DNA from: Acinetobacter seifertii
GTDB lineage: Bacteria; Pseudomonadota; Gammaproteobacteria; Pseudomonadales; Moraxellaceae
Assembly: GCF_000368065.1 (NCBI RefSeq)
Contig: NZ_KB851200.1
Span: forward strand, 387,827-451,826
Direction of reading: 5' to 3'
DNA: 64,000 nt
The notes under the pieces were generated by a model that did no database searches, had not been told where the DNA came from, and was given only the letters and a program-made list of their open reading frames with translations. Shown here in pieces: positions 7,557 to 15,375 of this stretch; positions within the stretch are counted from its first letter, which is position 1; each line of letters opens with the position of its first letter. The position numbers were made by a program, and so were the translations under genes.

Positions 7557-7855
7557 ACAGCTTTACACACCAAATCAAAGATTCTCGTCAGCAAAGTGAA
7601 ATCCAATCTTTTTATGAGCCTGCATTGCGAGTGCTTGGGCACCTATTTGAGGTGAAAAAGCAAAATTTACGTAACAAAGGTTATGACGAAAATAATGCAG
7701 CGGTAACTCGTGATGAGTTTATGCAAGCCCTTTCAGAACAGCACAGAATGCCAATTTTCCATGCTGGACAAATCATTTCAAGCTTATATCAAGCTAAACG
7801 GATCCGGTACTTAGGCAGCACTTTTATTCAGATGAATGAAGAGGAGTCTAAATGA
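7553..7855 (+). CDS. hypothetical early protein, 100 aa
   Basis: Helical small protein, possibly a winged-helix type (residues 40-95 with FHAGQIISSLYQAKRIRYLG), so DNA binding is conceivable. GGAGG lies 4-5 bases from the ATG and both ends overlap neighbours by 4 bases, showing tight coupling with the methyltransferase gene. Function unknown. Confidence 0.5.
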   Translation: MNSFTHQIKDSRQQSEIQSFYEPALRVLGHLFEVKKQNLRNKGYDENNAAVTRDEFMQALSEQHRMPIFHAGQIISSLYQAKRIRYLGSTFIQMNEEESK

Positions 7856-8766
7856 ATGAGTTGGCTCTTTTCGCAGGCGCTGGTGGCGGAGTACTCGCAT
7901 CTTATCTCTTGGGATGGCGAACAGTGTGCGCAGTTGAACGTGATGCCTACGCCGCACAAGTTCTGGCGCAACGACAGAATGATGGAATTCTCGAAGCTTT
8001 CCCAATTTGGTCTGACATTACAACTTTTGACGGAAAACCATGGCAAGGAATTGTTGACGTTATATCTGGCGGCTTTCCGTGCCAAGACATTTCATCCGCA
8101 GGAAAAGGCGCAGGGATTGAAGGTGAACGTTCCGGGCTTTGGTCAGAAATGGCACGAATTATCGGTGAAGTACGACCTAGATACGTGTTCGTGGAAAACT
8201 CACCAATGCTTGTTTCCAGAGGACTTACAAGAGTCATCAGTGACCTTGCCCAAATGGGGTATGACGCGCAATGGGCACGTTTTTCAGCATCTAACTTTGG
8301 AGCGCCCCATATCCGGGACCGAATATGGATTGTCGCCAAATGGAGTCAGCTTCTTTCACACTCCGAATTGCACCGGTCTAGATGGTGGAAGCAACAGCAG
8401 GAAGGCCTTAAAGAAGCGTCAAATGCAATTTCCGACACCCAAAGCTTCGGATGGGAACAAGCGAGGCAAGGTGAGCAATCATCCAAGGAACGGTTTAGCC
8501 GGCGTGGTGGAGAATTTGCCCACCCCGACTGCCTCAATGAGCAAAGGGTCTTCACCAGCGACGCTGACCAGGAAAGATGGCAAGAGCAGGGTAAACGATC
8601 GGCTCGATCATCATGTAATGAATTCACATGGTGGCAAGTTGAACCCGAACTGGGTCGAGTGGCTGATGGGGTGGCCCATCGGGTGGACCGACTTAAAGCC
8701 ATTGGAAATGGACAAGTTTCAATCGTGGCTAAATGCGCATTCGAATATTTAGGTGGTGCAAAATGA
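7852..8766 (+). CDS. phage DNA (cytosine-5) methyltransferase
   Basis: C5-MTase motifs appear in order: motif I LFAGAGGG (residues 6-13), motif IV GGFPCQDIS with catalytic Cys77, motif VI ENS (115-117, usually ENV), motif VIII RDRIW (about 155), and a C-terminal RLKAIGNGQV motif X. It should methylate cytosine in phage or host DNA using S-adenosylmethionine, likely against restriction; no partner nuclease is seen, so it is an orphan. The target-recognition part (about 170-260) is short and polar. A second frame, opening 4 bases later, runs through almost the whole gene. Confidence 0.85.
   Translation: MNELALFAGAGGGVLASYLLGWRTVCAVERDAYAAQVLAQRQNDGILEAFPIWSDITTFDGKPWQGIVDVISGGFPCQDISSAGKGAGIEGERSGLWSEMARIIGEVRPRYVFVENSPMLVSRGLTRVISDLAQMGYDAQWARFSASNFGAPHIRDRIWIVAKWSQLLSHSELHRSRWWKQQQEGLKEASNAISDTQSFGWEQARQGEQSSKERFSRRGGEFAHPDCLNEQRVFTSDADQERWQEQGKRSARSSCNEFTWWQVEPELGRVADGVAHRVDRLKAIGNGQVSIVAKCAFEYLGGAK
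7856..8752 (+). CDS. overprinted frame inside methyltransferase gene, 298 aa
   Basis: This frame starts at an ATG only 4 bases after the methyltransferase ATG, so both share one ribosome site, and it stays open for 298 codons to 14 bases before the methyltransferase stop. The translation has Trp- and Pro-rich motifs: MSWLFSQALV at the start, CSWKTHQCLF, LPKWGMTRNG, two PTP motifs (FPTPKASDG, LPTPTAS), and VEWLMGWPIGWTDLKPL near the end. I recall closely similar segments as conserved in other phage proteins, which suggests real protein rather than chance. No biochemical role is known to me. Confidence 0.5.
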   Translation: MSWLFSQALVAEYSHLISWDGEQCAQLNVMPTPHKFWRNDRMMEFSKLSQFGLTLQLLTENHGKELLTLYLAAFRAKTFHPQEKAQGLKVNVPGFGQKWHELSVKYDLDTCSWKTHQCLFPEDLQESSVTLPKWGMTRNGHVFQHLTLERPISGTEYGLSPNGVSFFHTPNCTGLDGGSNSRKALKKRQMQFPTPKASDGNKRGKVSNHPRNGLAGVVENLPTPTASMSKGSSPATLTRKDGKSRVNDRLDHHVMNSHGGKLNPNWVEWLMGWPIGWTDLKPLEMDKFQSWLNAHSNI

Positions 8767-9713
8767 ATTATTACCAACACCATATTGGTGACTTTAACAA
8801 TGCGACTCGCCACCTCAGTTTAATTGAGCGTGCGATTTACCGCGACTTATTAGACATGTATTACGACACGGAGAAGGCGATTGATGCATCAAGCATTGAT
8901 CGTCTAGCACGTCGTTTGCAATGTACTACCGAAGAGCAAAAAGAAGCTCTCAAATATGTACTTGATGAGTTTTTCATTCTTGAAGAAGGTGTTTATCGCA
9001 ATAATCGTTGTGAACGAGAAATTGCTGAATATCACGGGAAAAAGAAACAAGCGAGTGAGGCTGGTAAAGCGTCTGCTGCAAAACGTGCAGCGAAAAAGAA
9101 AGGTTCGTCCAACAGTGGTTCATCAAAAGATGACCAATCGTCTAACGAAAATTCAACGGTCGTTGAAAATCCGTTAGACGAAGAACAAACGGGCGTGCAA
9201 CCAACCAATAACCATAAACCATTAACCATAAACCAAGAACCAATTATTGATAGTAGTAGTAATGCGCGTGAAGAAAATTCGCAATTTACACCAATCCAAT
9301 TTGCTCAGTATCAGATCGATGATCACAAGCGTTACTCAATGCGTGAATTCATTTCTGAATACAGCGAGTTTCAATACGATTTCATCTCACTTGCTCAACA
9401 AAGATTTGTTTCTGTACCTGAAATCGACTTGAGAACCATGATTCAAAATTTCGGTGACTGGTACTTTGCAAACGAATCAAGTTCGTTGAATACACCAAGC
9501 ATCTGGCTGGTTAAGTGGTTCTCTTGGGTTCAAAACAACGAGAAACAAGTTGCTGCTAACCGCAAGAAGCAAGAGCAAATCAATTCAGCTGTTCAAAAAC
9601 CACAAGAGTCGGGTTACTTCGCCAATCTTTTTGAAGAACAAATCGAATCTCAAATCGTGGATGTAACCCCGGCAAAAAAGTTTCCAATGATTGAGGAGAT
9701 AGGTCATGCATGA
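8763..9713 (+). CDS. DUF1376 (YdaU-type) phage replication protein
   Basis: The first 90 residues (MNYYQHHIGDFNNATRHLS through the ERAIYRDLLDMYYDTE segment) are typical of the DUF1376/YdaU family found in phage replication modules. A Ser/Asn/Lys-rich linker (about 100-175) joins a C-terminal domain rich in aromatic residues. Start ATG 8763 has AGGTGG just upstream. It is followed by a replication-P-like gene with an 8-base overlap, so the pair probably forms the replication initiation and helicase-loading unit. The role is inferred from family and position. Confidence 0.7.
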   Translation: MNYYQHHIGDFNNATRHLSLIERAIYRDLLDMYYDTEKAIDASSIDRLARRLQCTTEEQKEALKYVLDEFFILEEGVYRNNRCEREIAEYHGKKKQASEAGKASAAKRAAKKKGSSNSGSSKDDQSSNENSTVVENPLDEEQTGVQPTNNHKPLTINQEPIIDSSSNAREENSQFTPIQFAQYQIDDHKRYSMREFISEYSEFQYDFISLAQQRFVSVPEIDLRTMIQNFGDWYFANESSSLNTPSIWLVKWFSWVQNNEKQVAANRKKQEQINSAVQKPQESGYFANLFEEQIESQIVDVTPAKKFPMIEEIGHA

Positions 9714-10455
9714 GATTACCTTGAACGAAGTGCGTCAATTAATCGCTTCTCTTCGCACTGTTTACGCTGCTCAGTTCAATAAGCAATTCCCTACAAGTGG
9801 AGAGAGTGCAATACCGCTGTCAGTAGTAGAACAGATCGCACTTAAAACACTGGCTGGCGTTCAACAAAACCAATTTAACAACGCACTTGGTCGTTTACTT
9901 ACAGCAGGTGGACGCTTTATGCCGTCATTTGCCGAGTTTCGCACCTGGTGCATCGGTGAAAGTTGGATGTCTCCCGAAGAAGCTTGGTCACGTGCATGTA
10001 AATTTACGACTGACCGTACCGTGGTTATTACACAAATTACAAAATATGCATTAGACGAAGTGATGTATTTGATCGAAGCCGGCCAAATGCGAGCAGCTCA
10101 AGATAATTTCTTCGGAACCTACAACGTGATGGTGGCTAAAGCGCAGTTAAAGGGCCGTCAGCAAGAGTTTTACACACCGCCGTTACAACTAGAGCATAAA
10201 GAACCTGAACACACTCCAGTAAGCAATGACGAAGCGCAAAAGCATCTCAAATCTTTAATGGAGCGGTTAAAGATTAATGGCCGTAAACCAGCACCAGTAC
10301 AAAAACTTCAGGCAAAAGAAAAAGAGCCTGAACTTGCAAAAGAATTAGGGCCAGATCCTTTCGACAATCCGCATGAATACGCAGAGATGTGTCGCCGAGA
10401 AGGTATGCCGATACCTAGAAATATTCTTCAGCTAATTGAAGGGGCGAATGTATGA
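9706..10455 (+). CDS. replication protein P-like helicase loader candidate
   Basis: 249 residues; the first 110 resemble phage replication proteins of the lambda P kind (FNNALGRLLTAGGRFMPSF followed by EFRTWC). The rest is charged and flexible, ending in a PFDNPHEYAEMCRREGMPI segment. AGGAG precedes the ATG. It overlaps both neighbours. By analogy it would load the host DnaB helicase; that is inference. Confidence 0.55.
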   Translation: MHEITLNEVRQLIASLRTVYAAQFNKQFPTSGESAIPLSVVEQIALKTLAGVQQNQFNNALGRLLTAGGRFMPSFAEFRTWCIGESWMSPEEAWSRACKFTTDRTVVITQITKYALDEVMYLIEAGQMRAAQDNFFGTYNVMVAKAQLKGRQQEFYTPPLQLEHKEPEHTPVSNDEAQKHLKSLMERLKINGRKPAPVQKLQAKEKEPELAKELGPDPFDNPHEYAEMCRREGMPIPRNILQLIEGANV

Positions 10456-10859
10456 GCCATTTCCAAGATAAGCATGTGATTCATGTTGATGAACAAAATC
10501 AAGTTATCAAGTTCACACGTAGAAATGAGATTGTGGAGTGTGATCACGGGCGTATTCAAATATCAAAGGAAGATAATGAGATCCTTTGTATGGACTGCAA
10601 AACAAAACTTAATCCAGTTTTATGGATTGCCAAATATTTAGACCAATTGAATCAAGTCACCCAACGTAATAACAGAATGCTGGCAGAGGTCCGTGAAATA
10701 CAGGCAAAGCTTGAAAAGAAAAATAAGTTTATGTGCAAACACTGCCATGAAGTAAACACTATTGATTTTAAGAAGCTTCCTTCACAAGCAGCTGTAGTGC
10801 GCGGTATGGCCGTAATTGATCAAGAGTTTGACGGTATGAAAGTGGAGCATAGCCGATGA
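10452..10859 (+). CDS. zinc-binding small phage protein, 135 aa
   Basis: Two cysteine clusters: C-D-H near residue 27 with CMDC near 48, and CKHC near residue 94-97. A coiled-coil-like segment (about 60-90) joins them. ATGA overlaps on both sides couple it to the replication gene and to the HNH gene. No family name is known to me; a DNA-metabolism role follows only from the neighbours. Confidence 0.55.
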   Translation: MSHFQDKHVIHVDEQNQVIKFTRRNEIVECDHGRIQISKEDNEILCMDCKTKLNPVLWIAKYLDQLNQVTQRNNRMLAEVREIQAKLEKKNKFMCKHCHEVNTIDFKKLPSQAAVVRGMAVIDQEFDGMKVEHSR

Positions 10860-11257
10860 AGTTAACTAAACAGCAACGTGCTGAGCTAAAACAAAAGTTT
10901 GGTGGACATTGTGCCTACTGCGGGGAATTACTGGGTGAAAAGTGGCATGCAGATCATATCGAAGCAGTGAGACGAGATTTAATTCATGTTGGTGGCGGTA
11001 AGTTAATTACGGGTGAAATGACTAGACCGCAAAACGACACTTTAGAAAACATGAACCCTGCATGTGTTCCTTGCAATACAAACAAATCGTCTATGCCGCT
11101 GGAAGGGTGGCGGAAGATGCTTACTCATTATCGTGATGTGCAGTTACTACGCGATAGCACACATGCTCGTCATTTGCTTCGTTTTGGACTGATTGAAATT
11201 AAATCTGAGCCGGTGAAGTTTTTCTTTGAGAATTACAAAGGAGCAAGCCATGAATAA
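10856..11257 (+). CDS. HNH endonuclease
   Basis: The HNH core is clear: CAYCG (residues 19-23), WHADHIEAV with the catalytic His (about 31-38), then NPACVPCNTNKSS with the second Cys pair and Asn (about 74-86). This beta-beta-alpha-metal fold cleaves DNA. It lies among replication and recombination genes rather than beside the terminase, so it is more likely a DNA-processing or homing-type nuclease than a packaging nuclease. Confidence 0.8.
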   Translation: MKLTKQQRAELKQKFGGHCAYCGELLGEKWHADHIEAVRRDLIHVGGGKLITGEMTRPQNDTLENMNPACVPCNTNKSSMPLEGWRKMLTHYRDVQLLRDSTHARHLLRFGLIEIKSEPVKFFFENYKGASHE

Positions 11258-11456
11258 ATGCCCACACTGTGCAGCTGAAGAATTAATAAATTCTTATGGT
11301 GGTCTTCCAGAAGCAAAGGCTTACATGAGGCGTTATTTCAAGCTGAATGGAGGATTAAGAAATAAGTATCCAAGAACAGGCGCTTTGATAACTCAAAAGA
11401 TGAATGAATTGCAGAGCGCAATTTTAACTATAGAGGGCGGAAATAATGGACAGTAA
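11250..11456 (+). CDS. small zinc-knuckle protein, 68 aa
   Basis: CPHC at residues 4-7 is the only clear motif. AAGGAG lies 7 bases before the ATG at 11250, which decides the start. It overlaps the HNH gene by 8 bases and the next gene by 11. Function unknown. Confidence 0.5.
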   Translation: MNKCPHCAAEELINSYGGLPEAKAYMRRYFKLNGGLRNKYPRTGALITQKMNELQSAILTIEGGNNGQ

Positions 11457-11769
11457 ATGGCTGGAAGAACAACGCCACGAATTAGCAAAATTGGTAGATC
11501 GTGAGATTCATTGTCCAATTGGGTTTCACAATTTAAGAAACCTTTATGAATTGGAAATTACGGCACGGGGGCGGCCAGCATTAGGTTTTCCAAATCTACC
11601 TCATAATCAATATAAGCCAGATCCAATAATTAAGTTAAAGGAAGATCTAGCTAAGTTAGTAGAAAAATATAAACAAGATGCCCATGCGTTAACTCTATTG
11701 GGTGATCTGGATAAATCACGTGTTTATAACGGCATTGCCAATCAATTAGACCAGTTACTTAAGGGTTAA
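11446..11769 (+). CDS. hypothetical early protein, 107 aa
   Basis: Helical, with an RGRPALGFPNLPHNQYKPDP loop in the middle and Leu/Lys heptad character in the second half (about 65-105). No domain recognised. It overlaps its upstream neighbour and ends 5 bases before the resolvase gene, so it belongs to the same rightward operon. Confidence 0.5.
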   Translation: MDSKWLEEQRHELAKLVDREIHCPIGFHNLRNLYELEITARGRPALGFPNLPHNQYKPDPIIKLKEDLAKLVEKYKQDAHALTLLGDLDKSRVYNGIANQLDQLLKG

Positions 11770-11774
11770 GTGTA

Positions 11775-12233
11775 ATGAGCAAAGTTTTAATTGGAATTGA
11801 TACTGGAGTAAATACCGGCTTTGCAGTGGCATTTGACCAGGGTACTGGTGGCCAACTACACGATGTTGAATCTCTAACAATTACTCAGGCAATGAGCAAA
11901 GTTTTAGAGCTGGTAGAGGGCCATGGCAAAGAAAATCTAATGTTGTTTATTGAGGATGCCCGTTTGCGTACATGGTTTGGTAATGCAGACGCGCGACAAG
12001 CTCGCAGCGGTGCCGGAGTTCGTGAGGGGATCGGATCCGTGAAGAGGGATGCTCAGATTTGGGAGGATTGGTGCAAAGAACAAGGCTTGAAATACAAGAT
12101 GATTCACCCTGCAGCTAACAAAACCAAAACTGATGCTAAGTATTTTTCAAAACTAACAGGGTGGGCAAAGAGAACTAATGAACATGCACGGGATGCAGCA
12201 ATGCTTGTATTCGGGCGATATGCAAAATTTTGA
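11775..12233 (+). CDS. RuvC-like Holliday junction resolvase
   Basis: An RNase H-fold layout is visible: Asp in IGIDTGVNTGFAV (near residue 8), acidic IEDAR (about residues 57-61), and the C-terminal RDAAMLVF with Asp (about 141). These match the acidic triad of RuvC-type resolvases. The protein, 152 residues, fits the family. It should resolve branched DNA before packaging. It replaces RusA or RuvC types at the end of lambda-like early operons, just upstream of the Q-like gene. Confidence 0.7.
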   Translation: MSKVLIGIDTGVNTGFAVAFDQGTGGQLHDVESLTITQAMSKVLELVEGHGKENLMLFIEDARLRTWFGNADARQARSGAGVREGIGSVKRDAQIWEDWCKEQGLKYKMIHPAANKTKTDAKYFSKLTGWAKRTNEHARDAAMLVFGRYAKF

Positions 12234-12295
12234 TGTGAAAAAGGTTTTAACAAGTTGTTTTTTATTAAAGGTAAAGGGTAAGTAGGAAGGCGATT

Positions 12296-13048
12296 ATGTT
12301 AGTTGAAAAGTTTGATTTTATTGAGTTACTTCGCCTTGCTATTGCTCAAGGCAAAGCAGAAGGTAAGAAAATTTCAAAAGATGTAGTTTTAGGTGAATTA
12401 GCGCTGTTATCACCAGCTGCAAAGCTTTGGGCCACAGTACTGGTTGAGAAGGTTGATTTTGAACGTATTGCAATAATTACCCCGGCACAAAAACAAACTG
12501 AAACTTTTTACAGTAAATATGATTTTAATTTTCAAACTGAACGCCGTATTGAAGATATTCCGGGCAAGGTTGAATTCGTTCGCGGCGAGATTAAATCTGG
12601 TAATTTTTTCCGAGCGCGAAATAAATTAGCGGTAAAGATTCATGAAGAAATGGTAAAGAAAAAATTTACACCTACTAATGCTCAAGGTGATCTCACTAAT
12701 CTGGCTAAAGGAATGGCTGAGATTATTTTGCGTGGCCATGTTTTTGTTAAGGCTATGTGTGGAGGATGCCAAGGAATAGGAAAACTCGAAACTTTTAATT
12801 CAAAAGGTTTTTCTGAAGGGGCAAAGTTTTGCGAAAAATGTAATGGAACTGGCAAGCGTCCATATACATTAAATGAAAAAATGAAAATTGCAGGAATTGT
12901 TGCCACTAAGACTGCTTACATAAAAAGCTATCAAAAGTTTGAGTTATTTGGAGAATCTATTGTTGCAGAATGGGAAAATGAAATTAGATCGGGTATTTCT
13001 CGCTCATTTCGTTTTGAACTTCCTGATAATCAAGAAACTTGTGCTTGA
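12296..13048 (+). CDS. Q-like late antiterminator with DnaJ-type zinc finger
   Basis: Two CxxC-type clusters (CGGCQGIG and CEKCNGTGKR, about residues 155-190) form a DnaJ-like zinc finger like that of phage 82-type Q proteins. The last gene of the early region, it sits directly before a strong promoter whose -35 overlaps its own stop and a terminator 50 bp further on, which is the Q plus pR'-tR' arrangement. It should let RNA polymerase read through into the late genes. Family assignment is by motif and context. Confidence 0.65.
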   Translation: MLVEKFDFIELLRLAIAQGKAEGKKISKDVVLGELALLSPAAKLWATVLVEKVDFERIAIITPAQKQTETFYSKYDFNFQTERRIEDIPGKVEFVRGEIKSGNFFRARNKLAVKIHEEMVKKKFTPTNAQGDLTNLAKGMAEIILRGHVFVKAMCGGCQGIGKLETFNSKGFSEGAKFCEKCNGTGKRPYTLNEKMKIAGIVATKTAYIKSYQKFELFGESIVAEWENEIRSGISRSFRFELPDNQETCA

Positions 13049-13074
13049 CAGTTGGGTATACACTTGAGTATAAA
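13045..13074 (+). promoter_or_regulatory. late promoter pR' candidate
   Basis: TTGACA (13045-13050) and TATAAA (13069-13074) are separated by 18 bp. The -35 overlaps the stop codon of the Q-like gene. A terminator follows about 50 bp downstream, so transcripts would stop early unless antiterminated. Confidence 0.7.
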
Positions 13075-13120
13075 GATTTCTAAAATGGGCGAAATGTAAA
13101 GTAATCGCCAGAAAGATTTT

Positions 13121-13147
13121 AAAAGCTCGCCAAATGGTGAGCTTTTT
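13121..13147 (+). terminator. early terminator tR' downstream of late promoter
   Basis: Stem AGCTCGCC/GGTGAGCT (one G-U pair) with an AAAT loop and six Ts. It stands between the late promoter and the first late gene, the expected target of a Q-like antiterminator. Confidence 0.75.
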
Positions 13148-13220
13148 TGTATTGAATGAATTATGAAATTTTATGCTTAGGCCTTATAATTTTCTAAATA
13201 AAATTAAACAGGAATAAGAA

Positions 13221-13433
13221 ATGGGTAATCTGCCTAAATTTTATCAAGTTGGTACATGTCATTATAATCTTGATCAAATTGTCAAAATAGAATCAAGTAT
13301 AGACCTTAGCTCCGTATTAGTTAATTTCTCGGATGGTTCTGAAGTAGAGTTTCCGTTCGATAGTGAAGATGAATACAATCAATTTATCCATTTAATAAGA
13401 AGTATAAATTTTTCTTCAGATTTAAATTTTTAA
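13221..13433 (+). CDS. hypothetical protein, 70 aa
   Basis: Small beta-rich acidic protein (VLVNFSDGSEVEFPFDSEDE). AGGAAT lies before the ATG. It is the first gene after the late promoter region, with a terminator right behind it. No family recognised. Confidence 0.5.
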   Translation: MGNLPKFYQVGTCHYNLDQIVKIESSIDLSSVLVNFSDGSEVEFPFDSEDEYNQFIHLIRSINFSSDLNF

Positions 13434-13459
13434 TTTGCCGAGCGTATTACGGCGCATGA

Positions 13460-13495
13460 AGCCCTGCCAAATACTAGTTATTGGCGGGGCTTTTT
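13460..13495 (+). terminator. rho-independent terminator
   Basis: Stem AGCCC-T-GCCAA / TTGGC-G-GGGCT with a 10-base loop and TTTTTCTTTT. It separates the 70-aa gene from the next small gene. Confidence 0.7.
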
Positions 13496-13510
13496 CTTTT
13501 TGGAGTATGT

Positions 13511-13702
13511 ATGACTGAATTTCAAAAAATTACGCATGAGATTAGACAGCTCCAAATAGAGCTAAATCACACAGGCAGTTGCACAACCAAAGGCCTAACA
13601 GAAGAAGAGATCGCTCACTTAGATGAGCGATTTTTTTTAGCCATAGCAAAGCAAAACAAATTAATTGCACGGCTCAACAACAAGCCTAAGGGCTTCTTTT
13701 AA
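13511..13702 (+). CDS. hypothetical coiled-coil protein, 63 aa
   Basis: Starts at ATG 13511 after a GGAG site. Heptad-like Leu/Ile spacing over the first 25 residues suggests a short coiled coil. It lies just before a nuclease-like gene. Function unknown. Confidence 0.45.
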   Translation: MTEFQKITHEIRQLQIELNHTGSCTTKGLTEEEIAHLDERFFLAIAKQNKLIARLNNKPKGFF

Positions 13703-13713
13703 GGGGCTAGGGC

Positions 13714-14157
13714 ATGGATGGTAAAGATTATTTTTGGCTTACAAGAAAAAAAGAACCTAAAACCAAACCCAAATCCAGACCACTGCCTAAGGCGAAGCAA
13801 AAATATCTCGAGGCTGAGGCAACACTTAAGGAAGAACTTGAGGATTTGGCGATTGGTTTTGAAAGTAAGTTTCAACCGATCCATACCAAACACTGGCGCT
13901 TTGATTTTCATATTGTGAAATTGCGTTTGCTCATTGAAATTGAGGGTGGGCCCTGGTCTGGTGGACGTGGTGGAAAGCTGGCAAATAAAGCATGGAGTCT
14001 TGATCGATATGATCAAGCTGAAGAGATGGGTTATAAAATAGAGCGCTTTCATCCAGATTCTATTTTGTCGGGATATGTCATCAACTGGATAAAAAGTGAA
14101 TTAGCGAGAATTGAAGATGGATCAGATCAGACCATTTCCTCCACAGGACTTGATTGA
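13714..14157 (+). CDS. restriction-endonuclease-fold protein (DUF559/Vsr-like candidate)
   Basis: A basic Lys/Pro N-terminus leads into a core with WRFDFHI (about 68-74), LLIEIEGGPW (about 79-88) and YKIERF (about 111), resembling the Asp and Glu-x-Glu strands of PD-(D/E)xK or Vsr-like enzymes. AAGGGG precedes the ATG. It overlaps the metallopeptidase gene by 41 bases. A DNA-cleaving role in late replication or packaging is inferred, not shown. Confidence 0.5.
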   Translation: MDGKDYFWLTRKKEPKTKPKSRPLPKAKQKYLEAEATLKEELEDLAIGFESKFQPIHTKHWRFDFHIVKLRLLIEIEGGPWSGGRGGKLANKAWSLDRYDQAEEMGYKIERFHPDSILSGYVINWIKSELARIEDGSDQTISSTGLD

Positions 14158-14758
14158 TAAAGCCGAGGAGGATGAGGCTATTATATTGGCCCCAGCACCT
14201 GACCTAATGAATTGGGTGATCACAAACTTTTTAACTATTGGTGGACCTCTACATAACCCTGATCATGACCATATTGCTGAGCTGCTTCATGATAATGAAG
14301 AATTCCTAGCCTGTGCATGGGCTTCATCTGCTTGTATGGCTAAAAAGCGTATGGTTTTAGGTCAATGTGAAAAAGTAATGTTCAATCAAGGTGGTTGGAA
14401 GAAAGCACGGCAAGAGCAGCAAATGCGTGATTGGTTCGGCTATGTGCCGGTTTACCTCATAACAATTGATGCTAGTTATTGCGACCAAGCTACAGACCGA
14501 GACTTTTGCGCTTTAATCGAACATGAACTTTATCACATTGGCGTGGAGCGTGATGAAGATGGCGAAGCTTTTTACAGTGATATGACAGGTTTACCAAAGC
14601 ACTACTTGGCAGGTCATGATGTTGAAGAATTTGTAGGCGTTGTAAAACGATGGGGAGCGGACGAAAGCGTTAAGCGGCTACTTGAAGTGGCGAAGCAAGC
14701 GCCGTTTGTATCAGAGGTAAATATTTCAAAGTGCTGTGGAACATGTTTAATAAGTTGA
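14117..14758 (+). CDS. putative phage metallopeptidase
   Basis: The motif EHELYHIG (HExxH zinc site, near residues 136-143) and the later DVEEFVGVVKRWG segment match the putative phage metallopeptidase family found near terminase genes. Start ATG 14117 is chosen over an upstream TTG. A terminator stem begins inside its stop codon. The substrate is unknown; a role in capsid or host protein processing would be guesswork. Confidence 0.65.
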   Translation: MDQIRPFPPQDLIDKAEEDEAIILAPAPDLMNWVITNFLTIGGPLHNPDHDHIAELLHDNEEFLACAWASSACMAKKRMVLGQCEKVMFNQGGWKKARQEQQMRDWFGYVPVYLITIDASYCDQATDRDFCALIEHELYHIGVERDEDGEAFYSDMTGLPKHYLAGHDVEEFVGVVKRWGADESVKRLLEVAKQAPFVSEVNISKCCGTCLIS

Positions 14759-14779
14759 GCCTAAGGGCTCTTTTTTTTT
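14757..14779 (+). terminator. rho-independent terminator
   Basis: Stem GAGCC/GGCTC followed by nine Ts. The stem begins within the TGA stop of the metallopeptidase gene. Confidence 0.65.
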
Positions 14780-14817
14780 GCCTTGTTTCCTTGATGTACC
14801 TTGACGGATAGAGAGAA

Positions 14818-15375
14818 ATGGCGACATTAAACAAAAAGCAAAAACTCTTTATTGTACAATCGCTTGCTGTGTTTAATACCCCTCAAGAAACAGTTGGTCT
14901 CGTCAAGGAAGAATTTGACATTGATGTTTCTAGACAGCAGGTAGAGTCATATGACCCTACAAAGTTTGCTGGAAGAGACTTAAGCAAGGAACTTAAAGAA
15001 ATTTTCGAAAAAACACGGGAAGAGTATTTGAGTCAACCACTAAATAAAATTAGTGGTGCAAATGACATTGTTCAGTTGAAGATTTTAAGTGATTTGCTTT
15101 GGACTAAAAAAAACAATGTGACCATGACAATTAAGATCGTGGACCAAATACAAAAGATCATGAAAGGCTTTTATGACAAGAAGGGGGAACAAAATAATAA
15201 AGGTGGTAATCCTGAAGCGAACAAAACCAAAGCTGAAGTAGAGCTTGAGATTAAAAAGCTTGAACTTCAGAAGTTACAACGTGAGGTAAATCCACCTGAG
15301 TATCGTCCACCTGAAGAGGATTACAAGCTTGTGCTGAATCCTGATGAGGAGATACCAAATGAGCCAATTCTTTAA
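14818..15375 (+). CDS. DUF2280 protein, terminase small subunit candidate
   Basis: The first 60 residues (TLNKKQKLFIVQSLAVFNTP, then VSRQQVESYDP) have the helix-turn-helix look of DUF2280 proteins, which occupy the small-terminase position. The C-terminal third is a Lys/Glu coiled coil and a Pro-rich tail. It overlaps the large terminase start by 17 bases. It should recognise the packaging site and deliver the large subunit; the site itself was not located. Confidence 0.7.
   Translation: MATLNKKQKLFIVQSLAVFNTPQETVGLVKEEFDIDVSRQQVESYDPTKFAGRDLSKELKEIFEKTREEYLSQPLNKISGANDIVQLKILSDLLWTKKNNVTMTIKIVDQIQKIMKGFYDKKGEQNNKGGNPEANKTKAEVELEIKKLELQKLQREVNPPEYRPPEEDYKLVLNPDEEIPNEPIL

Noticed and set aside
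7947..8813. Leftward frames of 130 and 155 aa opposite the methyltransferase
   Set aside because: Unlike the sense-strand second frame, these have no recognisable motifs, no ribosome site and Cys/Ser/Pro-rich antisense composition.
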